In this document: piece by piece, positions 55,291 through 64,000 of the stretch
Numbering within the stretch: the first letter of the stretch is position 1
Layout of the letters: each line of letters opens with the position of its first letter
Assembly (NCBI RefSeq): GCF_029784135.1
Contig: NC_073746.1
Span: 287,071,348 to 287,135,347, forward strand
DNA: 64,000 nt
Origin: Toxorhynchites rutilus septentrionalis
Lineage: Eukaryota > Arthropoda > Insecta > Diptera > Culicidae
Reading direction: 5' to 3'
The notes under the pieces: model-generated
Told to the model about the DNA's origin: nothing
What the model saw: only the letters and a program-made list of their open reading frames with translations
Databases searched by the model: none
Position numbers and translations under genes: made by a program

Positions 55291-55859
55291 GTATTCTAAA
55301 ACAATGTCCGAAGTGATGCGAATGTCATCAGGCGGTGATTGTGATGGAATCTTTGCCAGAAAAAAATGTTTGTGGGCCAGGCAAAACCCATCGTGCAATA
55401 ATAGAAAATGCATAGTGCTGCTGGACATCATGACCAAGATTCCAACTCCGACAAACATTATTTTCTTTTTATAAAATTGGTTACATCTCCTGAACGGTTA
55501 GTCCAAGGATAAAACGTTATATAAAGTTTTTCATGTAAAATGACATATGGAATCCAATAAAAAAAAGTCTGTTTCACAAAGTATTAAACTTCCATATGTT
55601 TTCATCTTCGTTTTGGTGATTTGTTTTATTCTTAGCGAGAAAAACGTAAAACACCGATTAAAATATTCTACAACTGTATCCAGTAGCAAATTTTCTCAAC
55701 TTCCAAAATTATGTAATGTAGCGTTTTTTTTTAATTGCAGCTAATAGAAATTAAATGCAAATAGAGACCAAAAAAGAGAATATCAATAATTCTGTTCTAA
55801 AGGGTGTTTTTTTAAGAGTTTGGTTTTTAATTTGCCAGAAAAATGCAGGAAAATTTGCA

Positions 55860-56240
55860 GATTTTCCATGACAAACCGATATAGTGCTTTTCCGATTTCC
55901 GCGAAAAGAGGTAGTTTTGTTCCCTATCGCAAAATATGAGACCCGTATTTTTCTATTTTTTTTATAAGGGTGCCGATTTCTATTTTAGACAACATATCAA
56001 ATTGATGCCAATTAGTCAGTCTTCTTTAAAAAAAATACGATACTTGCAAAGAAATTGATTTTGTTTTTGTAATTATTGATTGTTTCTGTTTTTCATAGTT
56101 TACATGGTCTCGGGACCAAAGGCGCTATATTTTTTCATATTTTTCTTGCTGAGATTTTTTACATAACGTATCCAAAATTCAGAGAGGCATTATTTTTTGT
56201 TCTGGAGTTATGATTTTCCAAAGTTAACCTATGGTACGAA
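55860..56240 (+). mobile_element. Partial copy of the long-TIR element
   Basis: ACCGATATAGTGCTTTTCCG, CGCAAAATATGAGACCCG and TAATTATTGATT with CATAGTTTACATGGT occur in the same order as in the element at 39971-40610. The right inverted terminus is absent. A second inverted piece of the interior (CATAGTTTACATGGTTTCGG on the minus strand) lies at about 56840-56880. Confidence 0.55.
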
Positions 56241-56950
56241 AAATAATCCCCAAAAATCCTTTTTTCAATTTATATCTTTTGAACTATGCGGTTTTCTGGT
56301 CTTGTGCGGTATATGAAAACACGCATATTTGACGAAGTTATCGACAATTTAGTTTTGTTCGATGGTTTATATACATGACATGATTTCTAACAACAACAAG
56401 TTTCGACATGCAACTAAAAGCGCAACACAGCCACGCGCAACCGAAAAGGAAAACTGTCCCATCGCAAAGCAGGGGAAACAAAAGGAAATCGAACGGTGAA
56501 CGACGTGGATTTGAGTTATTTCCTTAGAGGAAACTTTTTTATGCGGTCCTCATCTAAAATTGTTTTTAAAATTGTGTACGGAACACGATTTTTTTGCGAC
56601 TTTTTGAGCAGTCCTTATCACCAGCACAAAAAAGATCTGCCTGTATTTGAAAAAATACCACACTATCGTTAAAATTGGATTCTAGTTGCATGGATGTTAT
56701 ACAGTCGCATGAGAATATTGAACGAAAACTGAAAACATGTTATCTTTGAAAAATCATAACTCATAAACGAAAACAAGACACATCTCTGATATTCAGATAC
56801 GTTATATGTTACGCTTTCAAGAAAAAAAAATATATAAAAATATGGTGCCCTTGATCCCGAAACCATGTAAACTATGATAAAGAATTACAACCAACAGTAC
56901 GAAAACAAAATTATACTTTTTTCCCAAGTGCATCATTTTTCTAAACAAGA
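56241..56950. other. Unassigned stretch
   Basis: AT-rich sequence including an inverted piece of the long-TIR element interior at about 56830-56925. No gene is supported. Confidence 0.35.
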
Positions 56951-56954
56951 ATGC

Positions 56955-57200
56955 TCACGAATGTTGTGAATCATTGCACGATAGCGATCATCATTCACTC
57001 ATCTTCACCTTCAAAGAAGTTCGACCCAATGATTCCTCCGGACCACCAAACCGCACCAAACAGTACATTTTTTCGGGATTCATCGGCAGCTCCTGTATTT
57101 CTTGCCACTGTTCATCGGACCAAATATAGTAATTTTACTTATTAACGTTCAACCAAAAATGTGCTTCATTTCTAAAGACAACTTTTTGATGAAACAAAAA
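56955..57200 (-). pseudogene. mariner (DD41D-type) transposase relic
   Basis: On the minus strand short in-frame blocks read NEAHFWLNVNK, IWSDEQWQEIQELP and MNPEKMYCLVRFGG. These correspond to the region just after the first catalytic Asp and to the HPPKVTVWCALWSGG block of the intact-looking mariners in this window. Stops and indels are frequent. It is related to the relic at 59750-60250 at nucleotide level (TCATTGCACGATAGCGATCA in both). Confidence 0.65.
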
Positions 57201-57697
57201 AAACACATTTTTACGGAGCATTGATTTTCATAATAAAACTCAATAATGTTTAATATCTGTTCGTTTGCACGCCATGAAAAACCGAACAGCAAAAAATCAT
57301 CTGTTACTTCAAATTTGACCATTCTTCGTCCCCATCGTCGATGCACAATTGTGACCATCCGCAGTTTCCCACCGCATTTAGTCACTATACAAATGTCTTC
57401 CTTTGGAAGTCAGCACCGATGTTTCCCTGGAAATCGCAGGTTGCAAACATTTGTGCAACCACCCACCTCCACAGGTAGAAAGAGAGCGACCAAAAACGAT
57501 CATCGTATCGTAATGCATCGAAATCTGGACACTTAAGCGCTAACGATCATAACTTCAACTACTGAAAAATATTGACATATCATAGCATGAAAAATTACCG
57601 TTCCTATAGAATTAGAAGCCTTTCATGTAAGTTGTGAATAATAGAATTCCACAAAATCATCTTATACTTGTTCAAAATTTGTAAATTTCTTCATTGT
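57201..57697. other. Unassigned stretch
   Basis: It may hold further decayed upstream transposase sequence on the minus strand, but no motif was firmly recognised. The plus frame 57246-57536 is not supported. Confidence 0.3.
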
Positions 57698-58063
57698 GTC
57701 GCGATGTTAAATCCGGACACTTTTTTTATTCATGGTTTGAATTCCGGATACTATTGCATTTAATTACGTACACTCTAATGCAACTCCTTCAATAATAAAT
57801 TTCATTGTTCACTTTTATCCGCCGTCCGGATTTAAAACAAACTTCTGAATGTGCTTTTTGTTCCGGACATGAGTTTGTCAAACACAAATATTTTCTTTGA
57901 TTATTGCCATTTTTGTCAACAGCTAGGTACAATGCTTGACACTACACTAAATTGATACAATAGTAACTATCAGTCACATTTATTCAACATGCAAAAAATG
58001 TTATGGTTTTGATATGATATTGAATGTAATGAAAAAGTGTCCGGATTCAGAAGCATTACTGTA
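57698..58063. mobile_element. Miniature element with CCGGACACTTTTT ends
   Basis: AAATCCGGACACTTTTTT at 57709 is matched in reverse at 58032-58048 (AAAAAGTGTCCGGATT). Internal words CCGGATACT, CCGTCCGGATTT and TTCCGGACATGA repeat the theme. The right end reads inverted as CAGTAATGCTTCTG. No duplication could be fixed. It is non-coding. Confidence 0.45.
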
Positions 58064-59749
58064 TCCACTTTTTCTGCACCAGCATTCATTACTCTTGGAG
58101 CTTAATCCACCGGCTGACGTATTCGCCAGCATCGTTCACTAATGGGATAATCAACACAAATACGTGGTGGGATGCATCGAAGAACACAGGTGTCGATTTT
58201 CCGGGTCCGGATAGTTGTGAAAAAGGAACATGACAAAATAAATCACTTTTTTTCCACTCCGGTGTTTAATTTGATGGAGCCTAAATTCAGCCAATGGTTT
58301 TACCGTTTGCGATGAATTTTTCACAGATTTTATTTCGTCGAACGCCGAGTACATTTTTCACTCACTGAATTGGATTCTACCTCTCACTCCAAGAGAGCAG
58401 ACAAGGTAAAAAAAAACAACGGATGTCTTCCTTCCGAGAATTTCAATTTCTCGTCGGCACTTTCAATCATCATTCCATGTCTTAAATTAATCAAAAGAAA
58501 AGTAAGTGTGTCTTCGTGGAAACTGAGAGAATCAATGAGCTTGTAAGCTTGCATTTATTTTTCCTCCCGTCGAATTTGCTGATATGTTTTCCATCTCTAG
58601 GGTACGGGCTGTGCGACACGCTCGACATGTGATTCTTTTCCCCTTTTTCTCTACACGTTTGTATAACTAACTGTGGAATCGGTGCATCATCTAGCTTTGC
58701 ACACGTGACAGCTAAGTTGATCGTCTGAACAAATGTTATTGTTACCCTAACCTTGATTTCGGCAAGTTTCGTCATAATAAATTGCATTGTTGCTTAATTT
58801 GCAAACCCAAACATGGATTAGAAAAGGCAGCCGCTGAAATTGAACAGTAACATTTGTATGGACGAAAGAGAAAACGAAAAACAACCTGCGTGTGTGTGCG
58901 TGATGAAAAGTGGTTCAACAAAATAAAAAAATGTGTCCTGTGGAGGTGGGGTTGGGAGTAATTTTCACGGTGATGAGTTTAGTTTGTGCACAATAAAAAG
59001 CGGTGAGCGGTGACGATGATGGCTCTCCAATTTGCCAGCATCATCCGAACAACGCACAACAATTGGAACCTCGTGTCGGCCACGCGGGGTTCGAGTGGGT
59101 GGTGCCTAGTTAACCCGGATGGGCTAGAGTGTGAGAGAACAGTGGTTTCTGTAATAGGACTCTCGTTTATCTAGATGCTTATGGGGCACCGTAACGGTGC
59201 CATTATGTGGAGTATTGGAGCGGACCAAGAAATCAACGGTGGGCCGGTACGTGTTTTGAAACCATCATCGTGATTTATTCCGGCGTAAGCCGCCCCCGCT
59301 TGTGTTGCAAGAGTTCATTGTGGTTCTGTCGCTGTTGGTGTTCTGCGGAGGGAAGTAATGTGATTTCGATATTGTTTTTGGATAGCTCTTCATTGACTCG
59401 AAGTAATTTATGAAAATTAATTTCTATTTTAACGGATAGTTTGCACTTTCACCAGGAGTATGTTGTCGTCCCATGGAAATACATTTATATTGAGTTCACA
59501 AACTGTTTACAAAGGGTGATTTTGAAGCGTTTGTTTGAAATTTACAGAAAAAAACACAAGAAAATTGTAAAAAAAAAAAAATTATTGGAGGTAAAAATTC
59601 AATCCTTGTCATTTGTTTTTCAAAAATTATTTCATGTAAACGTTGGCCACGACAATGTTTCAAAAGATACATACGTGAAGTCTCATTGTGAGATACCTTT
59701 TCGATCATATTGGCTGGCTAACACGTGTGATGTTGTATTCTAGTGTTTT
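58064..59749. other. Unassigned stretch
   Basis: No gene is supported. The part at 58.9-59.4 kb is more GC-rich and looks like unique sequence, but its short frames show no domain. An A-rich run lies at about 59570-59581. Confidence 0.35.
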
Positions 59750-60250
59750 AATCGATGCTGGTTTATCGGAATAAACAAGAGATTTGACATACTCCCACAA
59801 AAAATAGTTCGTCGGCGTCAAATCTCACGATCTAGCCCAATTCACTGGTTCAAATTGAGAGATGAACTGCCAACCAAATTCACATTCATTGCGCAATAGG
59901 TCAATCGTTTCGTGTGCTGTTTGTCATATGGCATTGGCTTGTTGGAACCACTTGTCAACCAGATTAAGCTCTTGTATTTTGGGCAGTAAAAATTGTAAAT
60001 CATTGCACGATAGCGATCACCATTGACAGTAACGTTGTTCTCATCTTCAACTTCAAAGCAGTACGGGCCAATGATTCTTTTCGACCACAAATCGCAGCAA
60101 ACAGTACATTTTTCGGGATGCATTGGCAGATCCTGTTTTTATTGTAACTGCTTATCAGATCGAATGCGAAACTTTTGCTTCTTAACTCATCCGTTCAACC
60201 AAAAATGTGCTTCATCGCTAAAGACGATTTTTCGATAAAACAAAAACCAA
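59750..60250 (-). pseudogene. mariner (DD41D-type) transposase relic, catalytic part
   Basis: Read on the minus strand, blocks appear in order: IGPYCFEVEDENNVTVNGDR, then LLRNECEFGWQFIS, then VNWARS, a stop, DLTPTNYFLWEYVKSLVY and SDKPASI. This is the catalytic core of the DD41D family, with the third-Asp block carrying N in place of D (PTNYF). The second-Asp block is degraded. Stops and frameshifts show that it is dead. The family is the same as at 41.2 and 49.0 kb but much older. Confidence 0.75.
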
Positions 60251-60469
60251 TACGTACATTCTCAAATAGTAACGAAAGGTAACTGTTTAAAAAGCATATA
60301 AACTGCTTAGCGATTCGATGTGCTGTAAAAGGTTATATCTACGGACAGTTTCAATTTTCAGATATAATCATCGCATTCCAGATATGTACTGATCACATTA
60401 CTCTCATAATGCGAGCATTTTCAGCCATGATTTCAGCTCGCATCCCGTAACATTTATAAATTAATTTAT
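60251..60469. other. Unassigned short stretch
   Basis: Likely remnant sequence of the transposon upstream; nothing definite was seen. Confidence 0.3.
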
Positions 60470-60755
60470 AATATATGGATTTTTTTTTATCTTCGCTTAT
60501 TTTTCGTCGGCCTATTTCCGCCACTTTAGTGCCAATCACCGACATCAGGGAGGCGGCTCCACCTGTTCCTTCCTATCAGACTCAACAACTCATGAGCCGG
60601 GCCAACTTCTTTTACTTCCCCTCCGAAGGAAGACGTAACCAGAGATTTTTCGCCTCAGAAAATCCCAACGACGCCAGCTGGGATTGAACCCAGGCCGATC
60701 GGATTGTGAGGCTGTTACGCTAACCATACAACCACTGGCGCCGTCAATATATGGA
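60470..60755 (-). mobile_element. tRNA-derived SINE, family B, with 10-bp duplication
   Basis: The SINE body is 60480-60745 on the minus strand, flanked by AATATATGGA at 60470-60479 and 60746-60755. The head GGCGCCAGTGGTTGTATGGT TAGCG carries an A-box-like word, and GGGTTCAATCCCAGC carries the B box. The body contains CATGAGTTGTTGAGTC and TTGGCACTAAAGTGGCGGA. The tail is AGATAAAAAAAAA. A truncated relative is at 16480-16655. The head differs from the other SINE family in this window. Confidence 0.85.
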
Positions 60756-61308
60756 ATGTAATATACCCATGACTTTTTTGTTGGAAGCCTGTTTCACGAA
60801 AGGAATGCCCACTTTTTTGCACCGCTCCCCTAATGAGTACACTAAATCTAGGTACAGATTATCAAATTCATTTTCAGATCCACATAAAAATATCGTAGTC
60901 ACATTTGCACATTCTACCCGCATTATCCTTTATAAATTATCATTTATCCTAATGATAATTGAATGCAACACAATATGTTTTAACATTTCGAATCATCAAT
61001 CGCACTCTGAATGAAACAACACATACATTAACACATAAAAAGTGTTATTTGCCATAAATTTTCCTTTACCAGTTATACAAGTAGGGGACCGTATTTTCTA
61101 CTTTATACTACTTTATTCGAAGTATTTTTCATTGATAGCACAGTGACTCGAACTCGAATTCGTACACAACCATGCAGATCTCTTTTCACGACTTTTGAAA
61201 GTCGAAAATGTGCTGTCGAATTATTCTATTTAGATAAAGTCCTAGGGTCACATGAGAGTATGTTATTCTGTTTTCCTAAAGATGCTTTTTATTTCTTAAA
61301 AATTGTAA
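60756..61308. other. Unassigned stretch
   Basis: AT-rich sequence with one motif-free plus frame (60751-61014). No element ends were recognised. Confidence 0.4.
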
Positions 61309-62216
61309 GGGGTTGTATCTAGGACACGACCGCATATTTTCGACGTAGAACTACGCAATTATATGTATTATGCAATCCACTTGTTTATCACTCCGAATAT
61401 TATTTCAGAATGCATCGAAATTTTTGTAATTAATTATGTTCTTCGTAACAAATAAATTTGATGAACGTCCTTTTACGTTTGATATGATGCCCAGGACTAC
61501 CAAAATATGTGAACGGAAAAATTGTTTGACAATCATTGTATTTTACATTTCCCCCTGAAATTATTGCACATCTTATGTTTACGTAGTTCTCGAACCGCAA
61601 AAGTTCCTTCACCTCTAGTATCTGAAATGACGATTTTCCCAGCCTTCTCGGTTTAAAAGTACGTTTTAGGGAAACCTATTCCGGTCTGCCCAACGACAAG
61701 CGAGTACAAAAGTACTCAACACCAAAAAATACCCCCGGATTGCATGTATTTGCAAAGCGGATTCCCCAAGGCACATTGATTCTGAAGTTCGTGTTTGGGA
61801 AACCGTAATTCGGGCCAATCAACCCTTGGTAGTTAAGGCGTTTGGATAACGCTTGAAATTTTACAGTTATAGACGCGTAGAAATATTTCCTACCAATTGA
61901 TGCAAACATCTTTCCGATCTTCGATGTTCGAGTTATAAGCATTCGAAATACGGGTAGGGTTAGCACACAAATCGGCAGAACAAATGTATGGGAAAAAAGG
62001 AAGTTCTTTCAGTTTTCATGAATTTAAACCGTTCAGAGATTAACGAATTGTAATGTATAGCATATCAAACAAATCCTAGAATTTCCGATTCGATTTGTAT
62101 GCAAATCATGAGAATTCGTTCACAGTGTAAAAAGTTATTAACGTTAACTTTATCTCATAAAAACGTGACCTGTTTTCTGATTTGGCACCCTTCCTGAAAG
62201 ACGCAGTTCTACGTCA
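61309..62216 (-). repeat. GACGTAG-family repeat, long-interior form, uninterrupted
   Basis: The copy runs in reverse to the one at 5111-6660 and lacks the 477-bp insertion. Its left end reads GGACACGACCGCATATTTTC then GACGTAGAACTACGC; its right end reads GACGCAGTTCTACGTC. It has one ~95-bp unit instead of three. The length is about 0.9 kb. No coding capacity could be assigned. Confidence 0.65.
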
Positions 62217-62257
62217 AAAAAATATTGTAGATTAGCGAATGTACGAAAATTGACTCA

Positions 62258-62650
62258 AGCTCATATTCGTACGGTAGTTGAAATTTCAATCCAATTTTGA
62301 AGTCGTTGATCAATTTCAGGATTTCATCTTTAGTATGGATATCAGTCGTTATCTGCGAGCTTTTCGATGTTGTAAGGAAGGATTATTCAACTATTCATCC
62401 ATCAAGTGATTTAAGATGGTTATTGTTAGATATCTAATGGTTTCTAACTTTCTTGTCCGGATAGTCTCATAGTTTTTCATTGAGATTGATGTCAGGAGAT
62501 TGTGGTGGAGTATCAATATCTTTTTAGCATTCCATTCAATTTCATTTTGTTGACAATTGAATGGTTCATATTTTTCTTCGGGATATTCAAGTAAACTTCG
62601 ACTTCGGAATCGGATTGAAATTTCACCCTCCGTACGAATATGAGTTTGAA
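62258..62650 (-). mobile_element. Deleted Tc1-like element with ~50-bp inverted ends
   Basis: CTCATATTCGTACGG and TTGAAATTTCAATCC at 62260-62295 are matched in reverse at about 62610-62645. Between them the minus strand encodes PPQSPDINLNEKL followed by DYPDKKVRNH, which corresponds to the SPDLNPIENLW region around the third catalytic acid of Tc1 transposases. The rest of the gene is missing. Confidence 0.65.
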
Positions 62651-62859
62651 GGGGATCAAAAAGGGGGTCAAAAATAATGAATTTTCGTGATTTTTTCGGA
62701 TGTTAGGAATAAAGTGAAGTGTACGGGTATTTTGGTTATTGTTTAAGGTATATTTGATGAAGATGTTTTTTTTCCATTTTTTGAGTGCTCGAATAATGAT
62801 CATTACGCTGTTGACAGCTGGATGCTCAGATGCTGTCTGAGTATTGGTACCTTGCTGGC

Positions 62860-63323
62860 GACAATACTTTAGGACAATACCTAAAGTGTTACATAGGGGT
62901 TTTTGAAAATTCTAAAAATTTTCAAAATGACAGCCATTTTTGTTAAAAATGAGTTATTTTTCAAGAAAAATCGCTGTTTAGAAGCTCATTAAAATCGAAA
63001 AAAATAAATATCAAAAACGACTATGCAACGCTTTAGAAAATTCATTTTTACATGCTGACAAAACGTTTCAGCCAAATCGGTCGAGTAGATCCTGAGATAT
63101 CGATACCACCATCTGAAAAAAACATGGTTTCGAGAAAAACACGTTTCAAAATTCGTACAGCAATACTATATCCCTTGAAGTGACAACATATTTTTGGCTG
63201 TAACTTTCCAACGAAATAAATTATCGGAAAATTCTTCGAGGACAACATTTCTGAGGGCATAAGCTTCCCAAAAATGCAAACTAAAAATTCGATATTTTCG
63301 ACCATTGAGACCGAGGTCCCCCC
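62860..63323. repeat. Unclassified dispersed-type repeat ending at TTAA
   Basis: A non-coding stretch runs up to GAGACCGAGGTCCCCCC, which directly abuts TTAA at 63324. Words such as CCTGAGATATCGATACCACC and ACATGGTTTCGAGAAAAACA look like repeated mosquito sequence, which is from general knowledge rather than from a second copy here. The left boundary is not fixed. Confidence 0.35.
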
Positions 63324-63550
63324 TTAATACGTGCGTCGCCCATCGCGACGTTTCTGAATTTCTTGCGGAGCTTGCAGATAAATTATTAAATGAAGATCTA
63401 ACTAAGCTTGTAGACATTTTTTACATGATCTAGGAATATTTTTTGAATTTGAAGACCCGTCCCATCGTCCCATCGATGAAAAAATGTTGGCAATCGGAAG
63501 CATCCAAGTCTAGTGTACCCCGGGTGACAACCAGTGCTACCACATTTTAA
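63324..63550. mobile_element. piggyBac-like miniature element (second copy)
   Basis: From TTAA at 63324-63327 the sequence TACGTGCGTCGCCCATCGCG and the following ~140 bases match the left part of the element at 40659 (CACGTTCGTCGCCCAAAGCG onward). A TTAA at about 63546 may be the right boundary, but the right inverted end is degenerate. Confidence 0.5.
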
Positions 63551-63599
63551 TCTGTACCAGAAGGGAGAACAATCTTTCTCATCTGTACTTTTTCTTCCA

Positions 63600-64000
63600 A
63601 AAATCCAAAATCAAACGAGGCACATTGAGGTTTTAGAGTGCAATAAATGTTTCTATGGTAGTAAGACTCCACCCCCTTCTCTAAGGGGAGGCTGCCATAC
63701 AAATGAAACACAAATTTCTGCATTTCTCGAGAATTAATCAAGCAAATAAAACCAAATTTGGCACGTGAAGTTTTTAGGGTGCAATAAATGTTTCTATGAT
63801 GGTTAGACGCCCCCTCTAAGGGGGAGCTGCCATACAAATGAAAGACAACTTTCTGCATAATTCGAAAACTAATCTAGCAAATGGAGCCAAATTTGGCATG
63901 TGGAGGTTTTAAGTAGCAATAAGTATTTCTATGGTGGTTAGACACTCCTCCCGTTTTCTAAGTGTGGGCTGTCATACAAATGAAACACAAATTTCTGTGT
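63600..64000 (+). mobile_element. Minisatellite-type repeat element, copy C (partial, cut by window end)
   Basis: The same ~143-bp unit as in copies A and B is repeated: CTGCCATACAAATGAAACAC at about 63692 and again near 63828 and 63968. The (TA)n/(GTCT)n head is absent on the left and the right end lies outside the window. Confidence 0.75.

Noticed and set aside
60665..60745. tRNA gene on the minus strand
   Set aside because: It is the head of the second SINE family with a 10-bp duplication around the whole unit.
62860..63323. piggyBac-like element ending CCCCCC-TTAA
   Set aside because: Typical piggyBac right ends are GGG-TTAA and no left TTAA was found, so it is left as an unclassified repeat.

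Overview
The window looks like transposon-laden intergenic DNA of a dipteran, most probably a culicine mosquito. The basis is a tRNA-derived SINE with an (AAG)n tail resembling the mosquito Feilai type, a DD41D mariner family, mosquito-style Tc1/mariner, hAT and piggyBac-like miniature elements, and a cuticle-type YGPP-repeat gene with short introns. The species assignment is inference. The DNA is AT-rich and almost all open frames over 100 codons belong to mobile elements.

Only one host gene can be supported: a secreted, proline-rich YGPP-repeat protein on the minus strand at 27.8-30.1 kb. It has three visible coding exons with clean splice sites, and its first coding exon probably lies upstream of 30.1 kb, behind an intron that cuts the signal peptide.

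The clearest mobile element is a full-length CR1-group LINE (8024-14480). It is bounded by a perfect 11-bp target-site duplication and inserted into a minisatellite-type repeat element (7538-15478). Its ORF1 and ORF2 share a reading frame and are separated by a single TAG. ORF2 has no usable AUG before its endonuclease domain. The 3' UTR is present twice in tandem, and each copy contains two degenerate ~215-bp sub-repeats with pol III B-box-like words.

Other regions: 3.4-6.7 kb holds head-to-head members of a GACGTAGAACTACGTC-ended repeat family, one interrupted by a hAT-like miniature element. At 18.2-20.7 kb lie two hAT-type miniature elements with near-perfect 8-bp duplications, and at 20.7-22.05 kb a complete second minisatellite element. 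At 23-25 kb are a Ty3/gypsy RT relic, half of a Tc1 foldback and a dead mariner-type transposase. Two TA-flanked GGGGA-ended elements lie at 25.4 and 32.1 kb. A mariner deletion derivative is at 34.2 kb, and a 1.5-kb palindromic Tc1 foldback is at 38.4-40.0 kb, followed by a long-TIR element and a TTAA-flanked piggyBac-like element. Two closely similar DD41D mariner copies sit at 41.2 and 49.0 kb, each disabled by different lesions. A SINE with a perfect 14-bp duplication sits inside a dead hAT element at 43.6-44.6 kb. The last 15 kb contains further transposase relics, a second SINE family with a 10-bp duplication, another GACGTAG-family copy and a partial third minisatellite element. No rRNA, functional tRNA gene, CRISPR array or prokaryotic feature was seen.
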